Shown here piece by piece: positions 12,119 to 20,363 of a stretch of 64,000 bases of DNA. Each line of letters starts with the position of its first letter. Positions within the stretch are counted from its first letter, which is position 1. This DNA is from CAIWHR01 sp963717695 (lineage in GTDB: Bacteria > Pseudomonadota > Gammaproteobacteria > Burkholderiales > Casimicrobiaceae), in the NCBI GenBank assembly GCA_963717695.1, contig CAVQWR010000001.1, positions 434,001 through 498,000 of the forward strand, given 5' to 3'. Both the position numbers and the translations under genes were made by a program. The notes under the pieces were generated by a model, which saw nothing but the letters and a program-made list of their open reading frames with translations, was not told where the DNA came from and made no database searches.

Positions 12119-13544
12119 GTGAATCCCACCACGCTTGCCGGCGCCATTGCCAAACAATGGGACGCCGAAATCGTCCCCGAGCTCGTCGAATACATCCGCG
12201 TCCCGGCGAAATCGCCGCATTTTGATCCCGAATGGAAGGCGCACGGCCACATCGAAAGAGTCATCCGGCAGGCGGAAGCGTGGGTGCAGAAGCAGCCGGT
12301 GCGCGGCCTCGTCGTCGAGATCGTGCGCCTGCCGAACCGCACGCCGCTACTGTTCTTCGAGGTCCCGGCCACGAACAAGGCGGCCGGTCCGCACACGATT
12401 CTTCTGTACGGCCACCTCGACAAGCAGCCCGAGATGACCGGCTGGCGCAGCGACGGCGGGCCGTGGGTGCCGCTGATCGACGACGGCAAGCTCTACGGTC
12501 GCGGCGGCGCCGACGACGGCTATGCCGTGTTCGCGGCGCTCTCGGCGATCGCCGCGCTGCAGGCGCAGGGCGTGCCGCACGCGCGCTGCGTCGGCATGAT
12601 CGAGACCTGCGAGGAATCCGGCAGCTACGATCTTCCCGCCTATCTCGAAGCATCTCGCGCCGCGCCTCGGCAAGGTCGACTTCGTGATCGGCCTCGATTC
12701 GGGCTGCGGCGACTACGAGCGGCTGTGGGTGACGACGTCGCTGCGCGGCATGGCCGCCGGCACGCTGTCGGTCGACGTGCTCACCGAAGGCGTGCACTCG
12801 GGCGACGCGAGCGGCGTCGTGCCGTCGTCGTTCCGGATCGCGCGCCGGCTGCTCGACCGTCTCGAGGACAGCACGACGGGCCGCATCCTGCCGCCGGAAT
12901 TCCACGCCGCGATTCCCGAGGAGCGCGCGACGCAGGCGCGCGCCGCGGCCGACGTGCTGGGTGAAATCGTCACGTCGCGCTTTCCGTTCGCGGGCGGCAC
13001 CAAGCCGATGGTCGGCGGACGCGCCGAAGCGCTGCTGAACCGCACCTGGCGTCCCGCGCTCTCCGTGATCGGCGCCGATGGCCTCCCGCCGGTGGCCGAT
13101 GCCGGCAACGTGCTGCGGCCGCGCACGGTGCTGCAGCTCTCGCTGCGGCTGCCGCCCACGGTCGACGGCGACGTCGCAACCAAGGCGATGAAGGAAATCC
13201 TCGAAGCCGATCCGCCGCACGGCGCGGTGGTGAAGTTCGCGCCGGACGGCGGCGCGACGGGATGGAACGCGCTGCCCACCGTGCCATGGCTCGCCGCGGC
13301 CGTCGACGACGTGTCGCGCCGCTTCTACGACAAGCCGGCGGCGGCGATGGGCGAGGGCGGCACGATTCCGTTCATGGCGATGCTGGGGTCGTATTTTCCC
13401 GACGCGCAGTTCCTCATCACCGGCGTGCTGGGCCCGCACTCGAACGCGCACGGCCCCAACGAGTTCATCCACATCGGGTACGCGAAGAAGCTCACGGCGT
13501 GCGTCGCCGGCATCATCGCCGCGCACGCGGGCAAGCACGACTGA
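12119..13544 (+). CDS. M20-family metallopeptidase (one frameshift)
   Basis: A zinc-dependent amidohydrolase/peptidase of the ArgE/DapE/CPG2 type, about 475 residues when the frame is repaired. The N-terminal frame has the metal ligands in 'LLYGHLDKQPEMTGW', the Asp in 'LYGRGGADDGYAVF' and the catalytic Glu pair in 'IETCEESGSYDLPAYLE'. The second frame resumes at 'VIGLDSGCGDYERLW' and runs through the dimerisation domain to 'LGPHSNAHGPNEFIHIGY', where the last zinc His lies. One extra base near 12649 ('gaagcat' for 'gaacat') explains the break: removing it restores 'YLEHLAPRLGKVDFVIGLD'. The start is GTG. The substrate is probably a dipeptide or N-acyl amino acid. Confidence 0.85.
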
Positions 13545-13617
13545 GTCGGCGCGCACCTGAGGCGTCGGCGCGCATTGCCGTGCGCGCGAGTTGCGCGAAG
13601 CGCGGCAGGCCGCGCGG

Positions 13618-14986
13618 CTAGGTGTGCTCGCCGAGCTTGCGGTACAGGCTCGACAGGCTGATGCCGAGGCGCTGCGCGCGCAACCTTGCGGTCGCCCTCG
13701 GCGGCGCCGATCGCCCGCTTGATGATGTCCTGCTCGAACGACTGCAGCTGCTCGCGCAGGCTGCCTTCTGCCGCGAGCTCGGGCAGCGTCGCCGCCTTCG
13801 GATCGACCGCGTTGACGAGCGCGGCCGGCAGGTCGCCGACCGAAATGCAGTTGTTCTCGGCGAGGATGCGCGCGCGATTGATCACGTTGTCGAGCTCGCG
13901 CACGTTGCCGGGCCACGCGATAGGCCAGCAGATAGGCCTCCGCCTCCGGGTCGATCTCCATGTCGCGCGCGCCCGATTCGCCGCTGCCTTTCTGCATCAG
14001 GAATCGGACCAGCGCGCTGATGTCCGCCTTGTTGTCGCGCAGCGGCGGAATGGCGATCTGGAACATGCTGAGCCGGAAATAGAGGTCGCCGCGGAACGTG
14101 CCGTTCGCGACCATGTCGGCGAGATCGCGGTTGGTCGCCGCGATGATGCGGACGTCGACCTGCCGCGACTGCTCGCTGCCGATGGCGCGCACCTGCTTGT
14201 CCTCGATCGCGTGCAGCAGCTTGGTCTGCATCGGCATCGGCAGCTCGCCGACCTCGTCGAGGAACAGCGTTCCCGTGTCGGCGGCGAGGAAGAGACCGCG
14301 CCGCGGCTTGTCGGCGCCGGTGAACGCGCCCTTGACGTGGCCGAAGAACTCGCTTTCCATCAGCTGCTCGGGAATCGCGCTGCAGTTCACCGCGATGAAC
14401 GGCCTGTCGCTGCGGGTGCTCTTCTGGTGGATGGATTGCGCGAGCACGCCCTTGCCGGTGCCGCTCTCGCCCATGATCAGCACGGTGCTCGCGGTCGGCG
14501 CGACCTTCTCGGCCAGCCGCTCGACGTCGAGCATCCCGGGCGACTGGAAGCGGAAGAGCGTCGCGGTGCGGCCGCTCACCACCTTGCGCAGCACGCGGTT
14601 CTCCTCGCGCAGGCCGCGCATCGACTCGATGCGCGCGAGCCGGTGCAGGAGTTCCTCGTTGCGCACCGGCTTCACCATGTAGTCGAACGCGCCGGCGCGC
14701 AGCGCCTCGACGGCCGTCTCGACCGCGGAGTTCGCCGGTCACCATCACGAACACGGTGTCGATGCCGGCGGCGCGGGTCTGGCGCAGCACGTCGATGCCG
14801 TTGCCGTCGGGCATCTTGATGTCGCACAGCGCGACGTCGATGTCGCCGTGCGACAGCATGGCGATCGCCTTCTTCCGCGCCGGACGCCGTCTCGACGAAA
14901 TAGCCGGCCTCGTCGAGCACGCGGGACAGGATCTGCCGCAGCACCGGCTCGTCGTCGATGACGAGGACGCGCGAAGTGGGGGACAT
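13618..14986 (-). CDS. NtrC-family sigma-54 response regulator (four frameshifts)
   Basis: Reading from 14986: a receiver ('VLVIDDEPVLRQILSRVLDE', Asp in 'ALCDIKMPDGNG', Lys in 'YMVKPVRNEE'), then an AAA+ sigma-54 domain with Walker A 'IMGESGTGKGVLAQ', the sigma-54 contact loop 'GAFTGADKPRRG' and Walker B 'LFLDEVGELP'. It ends in a Fis-type helix-turn-helix ('RLGISLSSLYRKLGEHT'). One-base insertions near 14868, 14735, 13919 and about 13680 break the frame; each repair yields perfect family sequence, e.g. 'YLLAYAWPGNVREL'. Repaired length is about 455 residues. It begins three bases after the sensor kinase and is its evident partner, activating sigma-54 promoters when phosphorylated. Confidence 0.87.
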
Positions 14987-14989
14987 GGA

Positions 14990-16477
14990 TCAGCTCGCAG
15001 GCTTGGCGGGCGGGCGCAGCGGAAGGTGGAGCGTCACGGTGGTTCCTTCGTCGGGCGCCGACGCGAGCGCGATGCGCCCGCCCGCGTCCTCGATCAGCGT
15101 CTTGCAGACGAAGAGGCCGATGCCGCGGCCCTTGCCGGCGGGCTTGGTCGTGAAGGATTCGTCGAAGGCCTGCGCGAGCACCTCGCGGACTCATGCCGCG
15201 ACCGTTGTCGCGCACGGGGATGTCGACGCCGTCGTCCGCCGCGCGTGTCTCGATCCGGATCTCGGCGCTTCGCGGGCGGCGCGACGCTCTTCCATCGCGT
15301 CCGCCGCGTTGATCAGCAGGTTCATCAGGACCTGGGTGATGTGATCCGCCACCGCCGTCACCGCGGGCACGTCGCGGCTCAGGTCGAAGTCGAACTCGAT
15401 GCCGCGGAAGCGCTTGTCGTAGCTGATGAAGCTGCACGTCGACTGGATCAGCACGTTGAGATCGAGCAGCTCCGGGTCCGGCGGATGCGGCGCCGTCGCC
15501 GTCGCCATCGTGCGCATGATCCGCGCGATGCGCTCCGTCTGGCCAGGATCTGGGTCGCGAAATCCTGGATCACCTTGCTCGCCGGCGAGTCGTCGCGGCT
15601 GCGTCTCGTCGATGATGAACTGCGTGACGCCTGCGATTGCCGCGATGGGGTTGCTGACCTCGTGCCCGATCGCCGCGGCGAGCGAGCCGACCGCCGCCAT
15701 CTTCTCGTGGTGGAACTGCTGCTGGCGCGCGACCTCCATCTGCTGTTCCCAGCGGCGCAGGTCGACCTGCATCCGGTTGACCGCGTCGATGAGGCCGCCG
15801 ACCTCGTCGCGCCGTTTGTTGGCGAGCGGCGGCCCGCGCATATCCGCCGACGATGGCGACGGCGCGGTCCTGCAGCCGCCTGATGTCCCGGGCAAGGCCT
15901 GTGAAGAAGACGATGATGACGGCGATGCTCGCGACCGCGCCAACGACGTTGGCGGCGATCGCGAACACGCTGATGAATTGCTGCGTGTCGCGATATTCCT
16001 GGGCGAGCTCGGCGCTGCGTTTCTGCAGGCCGTTCATCATGCCTTCGAGCTTCGTGACGAGCTGCTGCTCGACCTCGTGCATGTGCGTGAGATGGACGTC
16101 GCTCGGCATCGACGCGCAGCGATTCGGCGGCGACGCGGAACGTCGCGAGATCCTGCGCCAGCATCGGATAGATCCGCTGCGCATTCTCGAGGCCGGCACT
16201 CGATCGCCGCGAATTCGGACGGCAGGTCGCCATAGCCCGTAAATCCGTCCGCCGGCCTTGTTGGCGGTGTTGAGCATGACGTCGGTCTCGACCATCGCAT
16301 GGCGAGGATGGCGAGAACCGGCGTCAGCACTGCCTGCTGTTGCTGGCTCGCATCCAGCTGCCTCACGATCTGGACGAGGTTCTGCCGCTGGTGCGCGATG
16401 AACACGCTGATGATCGCGAGATACGCGATCAGCGTGATCACGGCGAGGATGCCCTTGGTTCGGAGCGAGGCGTTCAT
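14990..16477 (-). CDS. Membrane sensor histidine kinase (heavily frameshifted)
   Basis: The order of conserved pieces shows a complete sensor kinase scattered over all three minus-strand frames, with about nine frame changes. They are: an N-terminal membrane helix ('ILAVITLIAYLAIISVFIAH'), a helical periplasmic domain ('NAQRIYPMLAQDLATF', 'HEVEQQLVTKLEGMMNGL'), a second membrane helix ('AVASIAVIIVFFTGLARDI'), a HAMP-like linker, HisKA with His in 'SLAAAIGHEVSNPIAAIAGV', and HATPase boxes 'VLMNLLINAADAM', 'DNGRGM', 'GKGRGIGLFVCKTL'. The ATG (16475-16477) overlaps the PadR stop, and the NtrC-type regulator follows. Either a very error-rich stretch of sequence or a decaying gene; the ordered, complete set of motifs favours errors. 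Confidence 0.78.
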
Positions 16478-16896
16478 TGACGCGTTGCGGAAACTCTTGC
16501 TGTCGCGGCTACGCCGAAGCGGCGGCGTTGGACTGCTCCGCGCTCTTTCGCGCAGTGGTCGTTGGCGGCGGTTGTCGCTGCGAGGACTTCGCGCACCAGT
16601 TCAGGTATCTTGGCCTGCAGCTCGACGAGCACGGCGCGGCCGGCGCGCGTGATCCGGTAATACTTGCGCACCTTGCCGTCGACGACTTCCTGGCTGGAGA
16701 CGAGCACGCGGCTCTCTTCGAGCGCGTGCAGCAGCGGGTAGAGCGTGCCCGGGCTGATGTCGTAGCCGTGCCGCTTCAGCTCGTCCATCATCTCGACGCC
16801 GAACACTGGCTCCCTCGATGCCAGATGCAACACGTGAACGCGCGCGAATGCGAGAAACACGTCCCTCAGAATCTTCTTGCCGGCTGCAGTGGCCAC
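16474..16896 (-). CDS. PadR-family transcriptional regulator
   Basis: A 140-residue PadR-type repressor. The N-terminal winged helix contains the family signature 'GVEMMDELKRHGYDISPGTLYPLLHALEES' (split here: 'GVEMMDELKRHGYD' then 'ISPGTLYPLLHALEE'), followed by 'GKVRKYYRITRAG' for the wing and a C-terminal helix for dimerisation. The start is GTG with 'ggggaagg' upstream. It is the first gene of an operon with a sensor kinase and an NtrC-type regulator, which is unusual company for a PadR protein. It may control that operon; paired CGATATCG palindromes lie upstream. Confidence 0.88.
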   Translation of the reverse strand: MATAAGKKILRDVFLAFARVHVLHLASREPVFGVEMMDELKRHGYDISPGTLYPLLHALEESRVLVSSQEVVDGKVRKYYRITRAGRAVLVELQAKIPELVREVLAATTAANDHCAKERGAVQRRRFGVAATARVSATRQ

Positions 16897-17029
16897 GGCC
16901 TTCCCCGATGTTGTTTGCGTGCGTCGCGCGGCAGGCCGCGGGCTGCACTAACCTTACGAGGTGCTTGCGAGCTCGACGAGCTCATTCGCATCTCGTTGGA
17001 TCATCTCTTCTGGATGTGATAGCGAATTG

Positions 17030-17056
17030 CGATATCGAACGCCGGTAACGATATCG
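17030..17056. promoter_or_regulatory. Paired CGATATCG palindromes upstream of padR-like gene
   Basis: Two exact copies of the 8-base palindrome cgatatcg lie at 17030-17037 and 17049-17056, 19 bases apart centre to centre, or about two helical turns. They are 134-160 bases upstream of the PadR-type gene's start. The arrangement suits a dimeric or tetrameric repressor, but no protein can be assigned from sequence. Confidence 0.35.
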
Positions 17057-17404
17057 ATTGCGACGCGCACGACCTTGGCTTAGGTCAAATTGCCGGACGT
17101 ATCTCGCACGCGATTGACGAGGATCAATCCGGCGTATTCGGAGCCTGTGCGACACATTGACGCAGGGCGTTTTCGGCGTCGCGCGCGTGGGGCGCGCGAA
17201 GAAGGTTCGCGTACTTGCGGAGGATGGCGTGCTGCGCGAATGCGCAGGCTGCCGCAACCGCGCCACGACGCGCGGATGAAAGTCCGTGGCGCCAGCGAAG
17301 GGATCGCAGCCAACTGGCGGCGACGCGGTGTGGAGGTTCCCTTTGGGTGCCGGATGTCAGGACGTTGTTGCTGCCCGGCATGCGGCCCACGCATGCCATA
17401 AATC

Positions 17405-17477
17405 GTCGTCCCCGCGAAGGCGGGGACCCAGCGACTTGCGACGGACGCCTCTGGGTCCCCGCCTTCGCGGGGACGAC
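17405..17477. repeat. REP-like inverted repeat, copy 2
   Basis: The same 27-base arms as copy 1 at 6593-6684, here at 17405-17431 and 17451-17477, around an unrelated 19-base spacer. Arms are identical in both copies while the spacers differ in sequence and length, which suggests the arms are the mobile or selected unit. Confidence 0.85.
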
Positions 17478-17527
17478 GGTTCAGAATAACTCGTGCATCG
17501 AAGAAGCAACGCCTTGGTGGTTCACAC

Positions 17528-18937
17528 CTAGGCCAGCGGAAATACCTCGTGCTTCTTCCGCGCCAGCGTGCGGATCAGCAGCTTCGCGATGTCGCCGTCG
17601 AACTCCGCGCGCGGCGGCGCCTCGACGAGGCGCGCGAGCTCGCCGTCGTCGCGCGCGGTGCCGAGCCAGCACCAGTCGCGGATCACGTGGACGTCGGTGC
17701 GCTCGCCGAGCAATGCCCGTTCGCGGATCGCGGCGAGCCCGGGAAAGGGCCACGGCGGAACCGCCAGCGGCGCGAGCGCGTCGGCGAGCCGTGCGTGATG
17801 CGCTTCGATCGGCTCGTCGCCGACGCAGGCGCCGGCGCAGCGGCGCACCTGGCGCGCGAAGCACGCACCCAGCCGCTTCTCGAGGCCGAGCGCTTTCCAG
17901 CAGAGTCCGTGCTCGGCCGCGAGATGACGCAGCGTCTCGCGCGCCTGCCGCTTCGACGTGAACGGGCCGTAGCGTCCGGGGAGCTCGCGCGGATCGACGC
18001 TCGCCGCGGGAACGAAGCGCGGCGGGCCGGGCACGTCGGGAAGCTCGAGGACGCCGGCCTCGCTTTTTCGCCGCAGCGCGTGGTTGTGCGCGGGAAGCAG
18101 CGACTTCACCAGCGCCGATTCGCGCAGCAGGGCGCCGAGCTCGCCCGCGGTTTCCTCGAATTCGATGCGCCGGATTTCCGCAGATAGACGCGAGTCGGTC
18201 GCCGACCGGTAATCCGACGAGAAATGCGCGCCGACGCGCTCGCGCAGGTTGCGGCTCTTGCCGATGTAGAGCGGCAGCGCGTTGAGCCCATAGAACAGGT
18301 AGACGCCGGGAGACTCCGGGAGCGTGGCGATGGCGTCGGGCGGCAGCTGCGGCGGCAGGCTCGGCGTCTTCAGCACGCGCTTCGTCGCATCGGCGACGGT
18401 CGCCTCGGGCCAGTCGCGATAGAGCGCCTGCACGAAGGCCCACAGCATGCGCGCATCGCCGAGCGCGCGGTGCCGCTCATCGGCATCGATGGCGTGCCGC
18501 GCGATGAGGGCGTCGAGGCCATGCCCTGTGGCTTCCGGATACAGGCGCCGCGAAAGCTTCACCGTGCACAGCACGCGTGCGGAAAATGCGAGGCCTTCGC
18601 GCGCGAACGCGTGCTTGAGGAAGCCGTAGTCGAAGCGCGCGTTGTGGGCGACGAACAGCGCGTCCGCGGTGCGCTTCGCCACCTCGCCCGCGACGGTGCC
18701 GAATGCCGGCGCGTCGCGGACCATCGCATTGGTGATCCCCGTGAGCGACTGGATCTCCGGAGGGATCGGCACGCCGGGGTTCACCAGCGTGCTCCACTCG
18801 GTGACCGTCGGCGGTCCCGCGCCAGTCGGATCGGCGTCGACGCGGACGATGCCGATCTCGGTGATCGCATCCTCGGCCGCACTCATGCCGGTCGTCTCGA
18901 GGTCGACGAAGGCGATGCTGGGCGCGAAAAGGTTCAT
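17528..18937 (-). CDS. DEDDh 3'-5' exonuclease fused to a GIY-YIG nuclease domain
   Basis: A 469-residue fusion. Residues ~5-170 are a DnaQ-type exonuclease with all acidic residues: 'IAFVDLETTGMS', 'FVAHNARFDYGFLKHAF' and 'ERHRALGDARMLWAF'. Residues ~200-290 form a GIY-YIG domain ('SPGVYLFYGLNALPLYIGKS', then 'LRERVGAHF') like the N-terminal nuclease of UvrC and Cho, followed by a UvrC-like continuation with a four-Cys patch ('CFARQVRRCAGACVGDE'). The start 'MNLFAPSIAFVDLETTG' at 18937 is chosen because it begins the exonuclease fold; further upstream codons overlap the divergent lexA-like promoter. Probably acts in DNA repair, and shares a 92-base control region with a LexA-like gene. Confidence 0.88.
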   Translation of the reverse strand: MNLFAPSIAFVDLETTGMSAAEDAITEIGIVRVDADPTGAGPPTVTEWSTLVNPGVPIPPEIQSLTGITNAMVRDAPAFGTVAGEVAKRTADALFVAHNARFDYGFLKHAFAREGLAFSARVLCTVKLSRRLYPEATGHGLDALIARHAIDADERHRALGDARMLWAFVQALYRDWPEATVADATKRVLKTPSLPPQLPPDAIATLPESPGVYLFYGLNALPLYIGKSRNLRERVGAHFSSDYRSATDSRLSAEIRRIEFEETAGELGALLRESALVKSLLPAHNHALRRKSEAGVLELPDVPGPPRFVPAASVDPRELPGRYGPFTSKRQARETLRHLAAEHGLCWKALGLEKRLGACFARQVRRCAGACVGDEPIEAHHARLADALAPLAVPPWPFPGLAAIRERALLGERTDVHVIRDWCWLGTARDDGELARLVEAPPRAEFDGDIAKLLIRTLARKKHEVFPLA

Positions 18938-18994
18938 GCGTGGCGCGGCGGGGACGGTGGAAATGAGCTTTTCGGCATGGTCGGGGCCGGGGGC

Positions 18995-19023
18995 TTGACC
19001 GGCGAACGTTCGTTCGGTATGGT
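18995..19023 (+). promoter_or_regulatory. Promoter of the lexA-like gene with an embedded CGAAC-N4-GTTCG box
   Basis: A -35 hexamer TTGACC (18995-19000) and a -10 hexamer TATGGT (19018-19023) are separated by 17 bases. Between them lies CGAAC-GTTC-GTTCG (19003-19016), a perfect match to the SOS box described for Bacillus-type LexA (CGAAC-N4-GTTCG). Transcription would start at about 19030, exactly at the ATG, so the mRNA would be leaderless; no ribosome-binding site is present to contradict this. Confidence 0.62.
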
Positions 19024-19029
19024 ACTCCC

Positions 19030-19605
19030 ATGTCGAACGATCGTTCCTATCTGGCGCTGCTGCAGGACTACTACGCGCAGCACCGCGCGCTGCCGTCCTT
19101 CGCATTCATCGGCTCGCTCCTTGGCCTCAAGTCGAAGTCCTCGGTGGCCGCCATGGTGGCACGCCTCAAGCTGGCCGGGTATGTCGAATCGACGCCGGAT
19201 CGCCGGCTGGCGCCCACCAAGCGCTTTTTCGAGCGGCCGCTCGCCGAATCCCCGGTCCATGCGGGTCTGCCGAGCGCTATCGAGGACGCCCCGGCCGATG
19301 CGCTCACCATCGACGACTACCTGATCGAGCGCCCGTCGCAGACGGTGCTCGTCCGCGTCAAGGGCGACTCGATGATGGACGCCGGCATCCTCGACGGCGA
19401 TCTCGTCGTCGTCGAGAAGGCGGCCGCCGCCAAGCGCGGCGACATCGTCGTCGCGATCGTCGACGGCGAGTTCACGCTGAAGACGCTCGACATCGAGCGC
19501 GGCAAGTTCATCCTCAAGCCCGAAAACCCTGCCTATCCCGTCATCCGCCCCGAAGGCGCGCTGGAAATCTTCGGCGTGATGGTCGGGCTCGTCCGCAAGA
19601 TCTGA
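19030..19605 (+). CDS. LexA-like self-cleaving repressor
   Basis: A 191-residue LexA-family protein. The N-terminal winged helix reads 'SFAFIGSLLGLKSKSSVAAM' and 'ARLKLAGYVESTPDRRLAP', the LexA DNA-binding fold. An Ala-Gly bond in 'PVHAGLPSA' matches the self-cleavage site. The peptidase domain has the Ser of 'GDSMMDAGILDGDLVVVEK' and the Lys of 'GEFTLKTL', the catalytic pair. It should therefore cleave itself when RecA is activated. The promoter carries two CGAAC-N4-GTTC boxes, so it probably represses itself and the divergent exonuclease/GIY-YIG gene. The usual betaproteobacterial LexA box is CTGT-N8-ACAG, so this may be a second, differently tuned LexA. Confidence 0.88.
   Translation: MSNDRSYLALLQDYYAQHRALPSFAFIGSLLGLKSKSSVAAMVARLKLAGYVESTPDRRLAPTKRFFERPLAESPVHAGLPSAIEDAPADALTIDDYLIERPSQTVLVRVKGDSMMDAGILDGDLVVVEKAAAAKRGDIVVAIVDGEFTLKTLDIERGKFILKPENPAYPVIRPEGALEIFGVMVGLVRKI
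19034..19047. promoter_or_regulatory. Second SOS-like box inside the lexA-like start
   Basis: CGAAC-GATC-GTTCC, one base from the CGAAC-N4-GTTCG pattern, lies within codons 2-6 of the gene. It is 31 bases (about three helical turns) from the first box, so two repressor dimers could sit on the same face of the DNA. Confidence 0.5.
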
Positions 19606-19750
19606 GCGGGCCAACGCTCCGGGCGCCGGCACAACCGGCCGCCACGATCGTGGTAACGTTTCCTTCCGGTCCGCCCCGGTCGACGCTCGCGTCATGACGG
19701 TCGCGATTGCGAGCTGCGAGGAGAAGGGCGGCCGCGGCCAGGAGCCATCG

Positions 19751-20347
19751 ATGCAACGTCTCATCGTCGGAATCACGGGCGCCACCGGCGCGATCTTCGG
19801 CGTGCGCCTGCTGCAGGCGCTCGAAGGCAGCGGCATCGAGACCCATCTCGTCATCAGCAAGTGGGCGCTGCAGACGATCGAGCACGAGGTGACGCTTTCC
19901 GTCGACGCGATCCGCGCGCTGGCGAGCGTGAACCACGAACCCGGCAACTTCAATGCGCCGATCGCCTCGGGATCGTTTCGCGTCGACGGGATGGTCATCG
20001 CGCCATGCTCGGTGCGAAGCCTCGCCGCGATCGCGCACGGCAGCGGGGACACGCTGATTCACCGCGCCGCCGACGTCGTGCTGAAGGAACGGCGCCGCCT
20101 CGTGCTGCTCGTCCGGGAGATGCCGCTTTCCACCATTCACCTCGAGAACATGCTGACGCTGGCGCGCATGGGCGCGACGATCATGCCGCCCATGCCCGCC
20201 TTCTACAACCATCCGAAGTCGGTCGACGACATCGTCGATCACGTCGTCGCGCGCACGCTCGATCAGCTCGACCTTCCGGCGCCGTTCGCGCGCCGCTGGG
20301 AGGGCCCGCCGCGCGCGGCGGCGGTGCCGCTTCGGCGCAAGCGCTGA
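19751..20347 (+). CDS. ubiX: Flavin prenyltransferase UbiX
   Basis: A 198-residue UbiX/Pad1 protein that links dimethylallyl phosphate to FMN to make prenyl-FMN, the cofactor of UbiD-type decarboxylases in ubiquinone synthesis. Visible family signatures: 'LIVGITGATGAIFGVRLLQA' at the FMN site, 'VISKWALQTIEHE', 'APCSVRSLAAIAHG', and 'REMPLSTIHLENMLTLARMG' followed by 'PPMPAFYNHP'. The ATG at 19751 is preceded by 'aggag' and begins the flavin fold; upstream in-frame codons lack similarity. No ubiD gene is in the window. Confidence 0.93.
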   Translation: MQRLIVGITGATGAIFGVRLLQALEGSGIETHLVISKWALQTIEHEVTLSVDAIRALASVNHEPGNFNAPIASGSFRVDGMVIAPCSVRSLAAIAHGSGDTLIHRAADVVLKERRRLVLLVREMPLSTIHLENMLTLARMGATIMPPMPAFYNHPKSVDDIVDHVVARTLDQLDLPAPFARRWEGPPRAAAVPLRRKR

Positions 20348-20363
20348 CGCCTCAGTCGCTGGG

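Larger units (their letters stand above)
16897..17527. other. Noncoding stretch between padR-like and exonuclease genes
   Basis: About 630 bases without a convincing gene. It holds the paired CGATATCG palindromes and the second REP-like inverted repeat. The open frames in it, on both strands, are Arg/Ala-rich with no motif and no ribosome-binding site. The promoter of the PadR operon should lie here. Confidence 0.5.

Noticed and set aside
12261..14678. An 805-codon open frame on the minus strand
   Set aside because: Its first part is the real NtrC-type regulator up to the frameshift near 13919; the rest runs antisense through the M20 peptidase.
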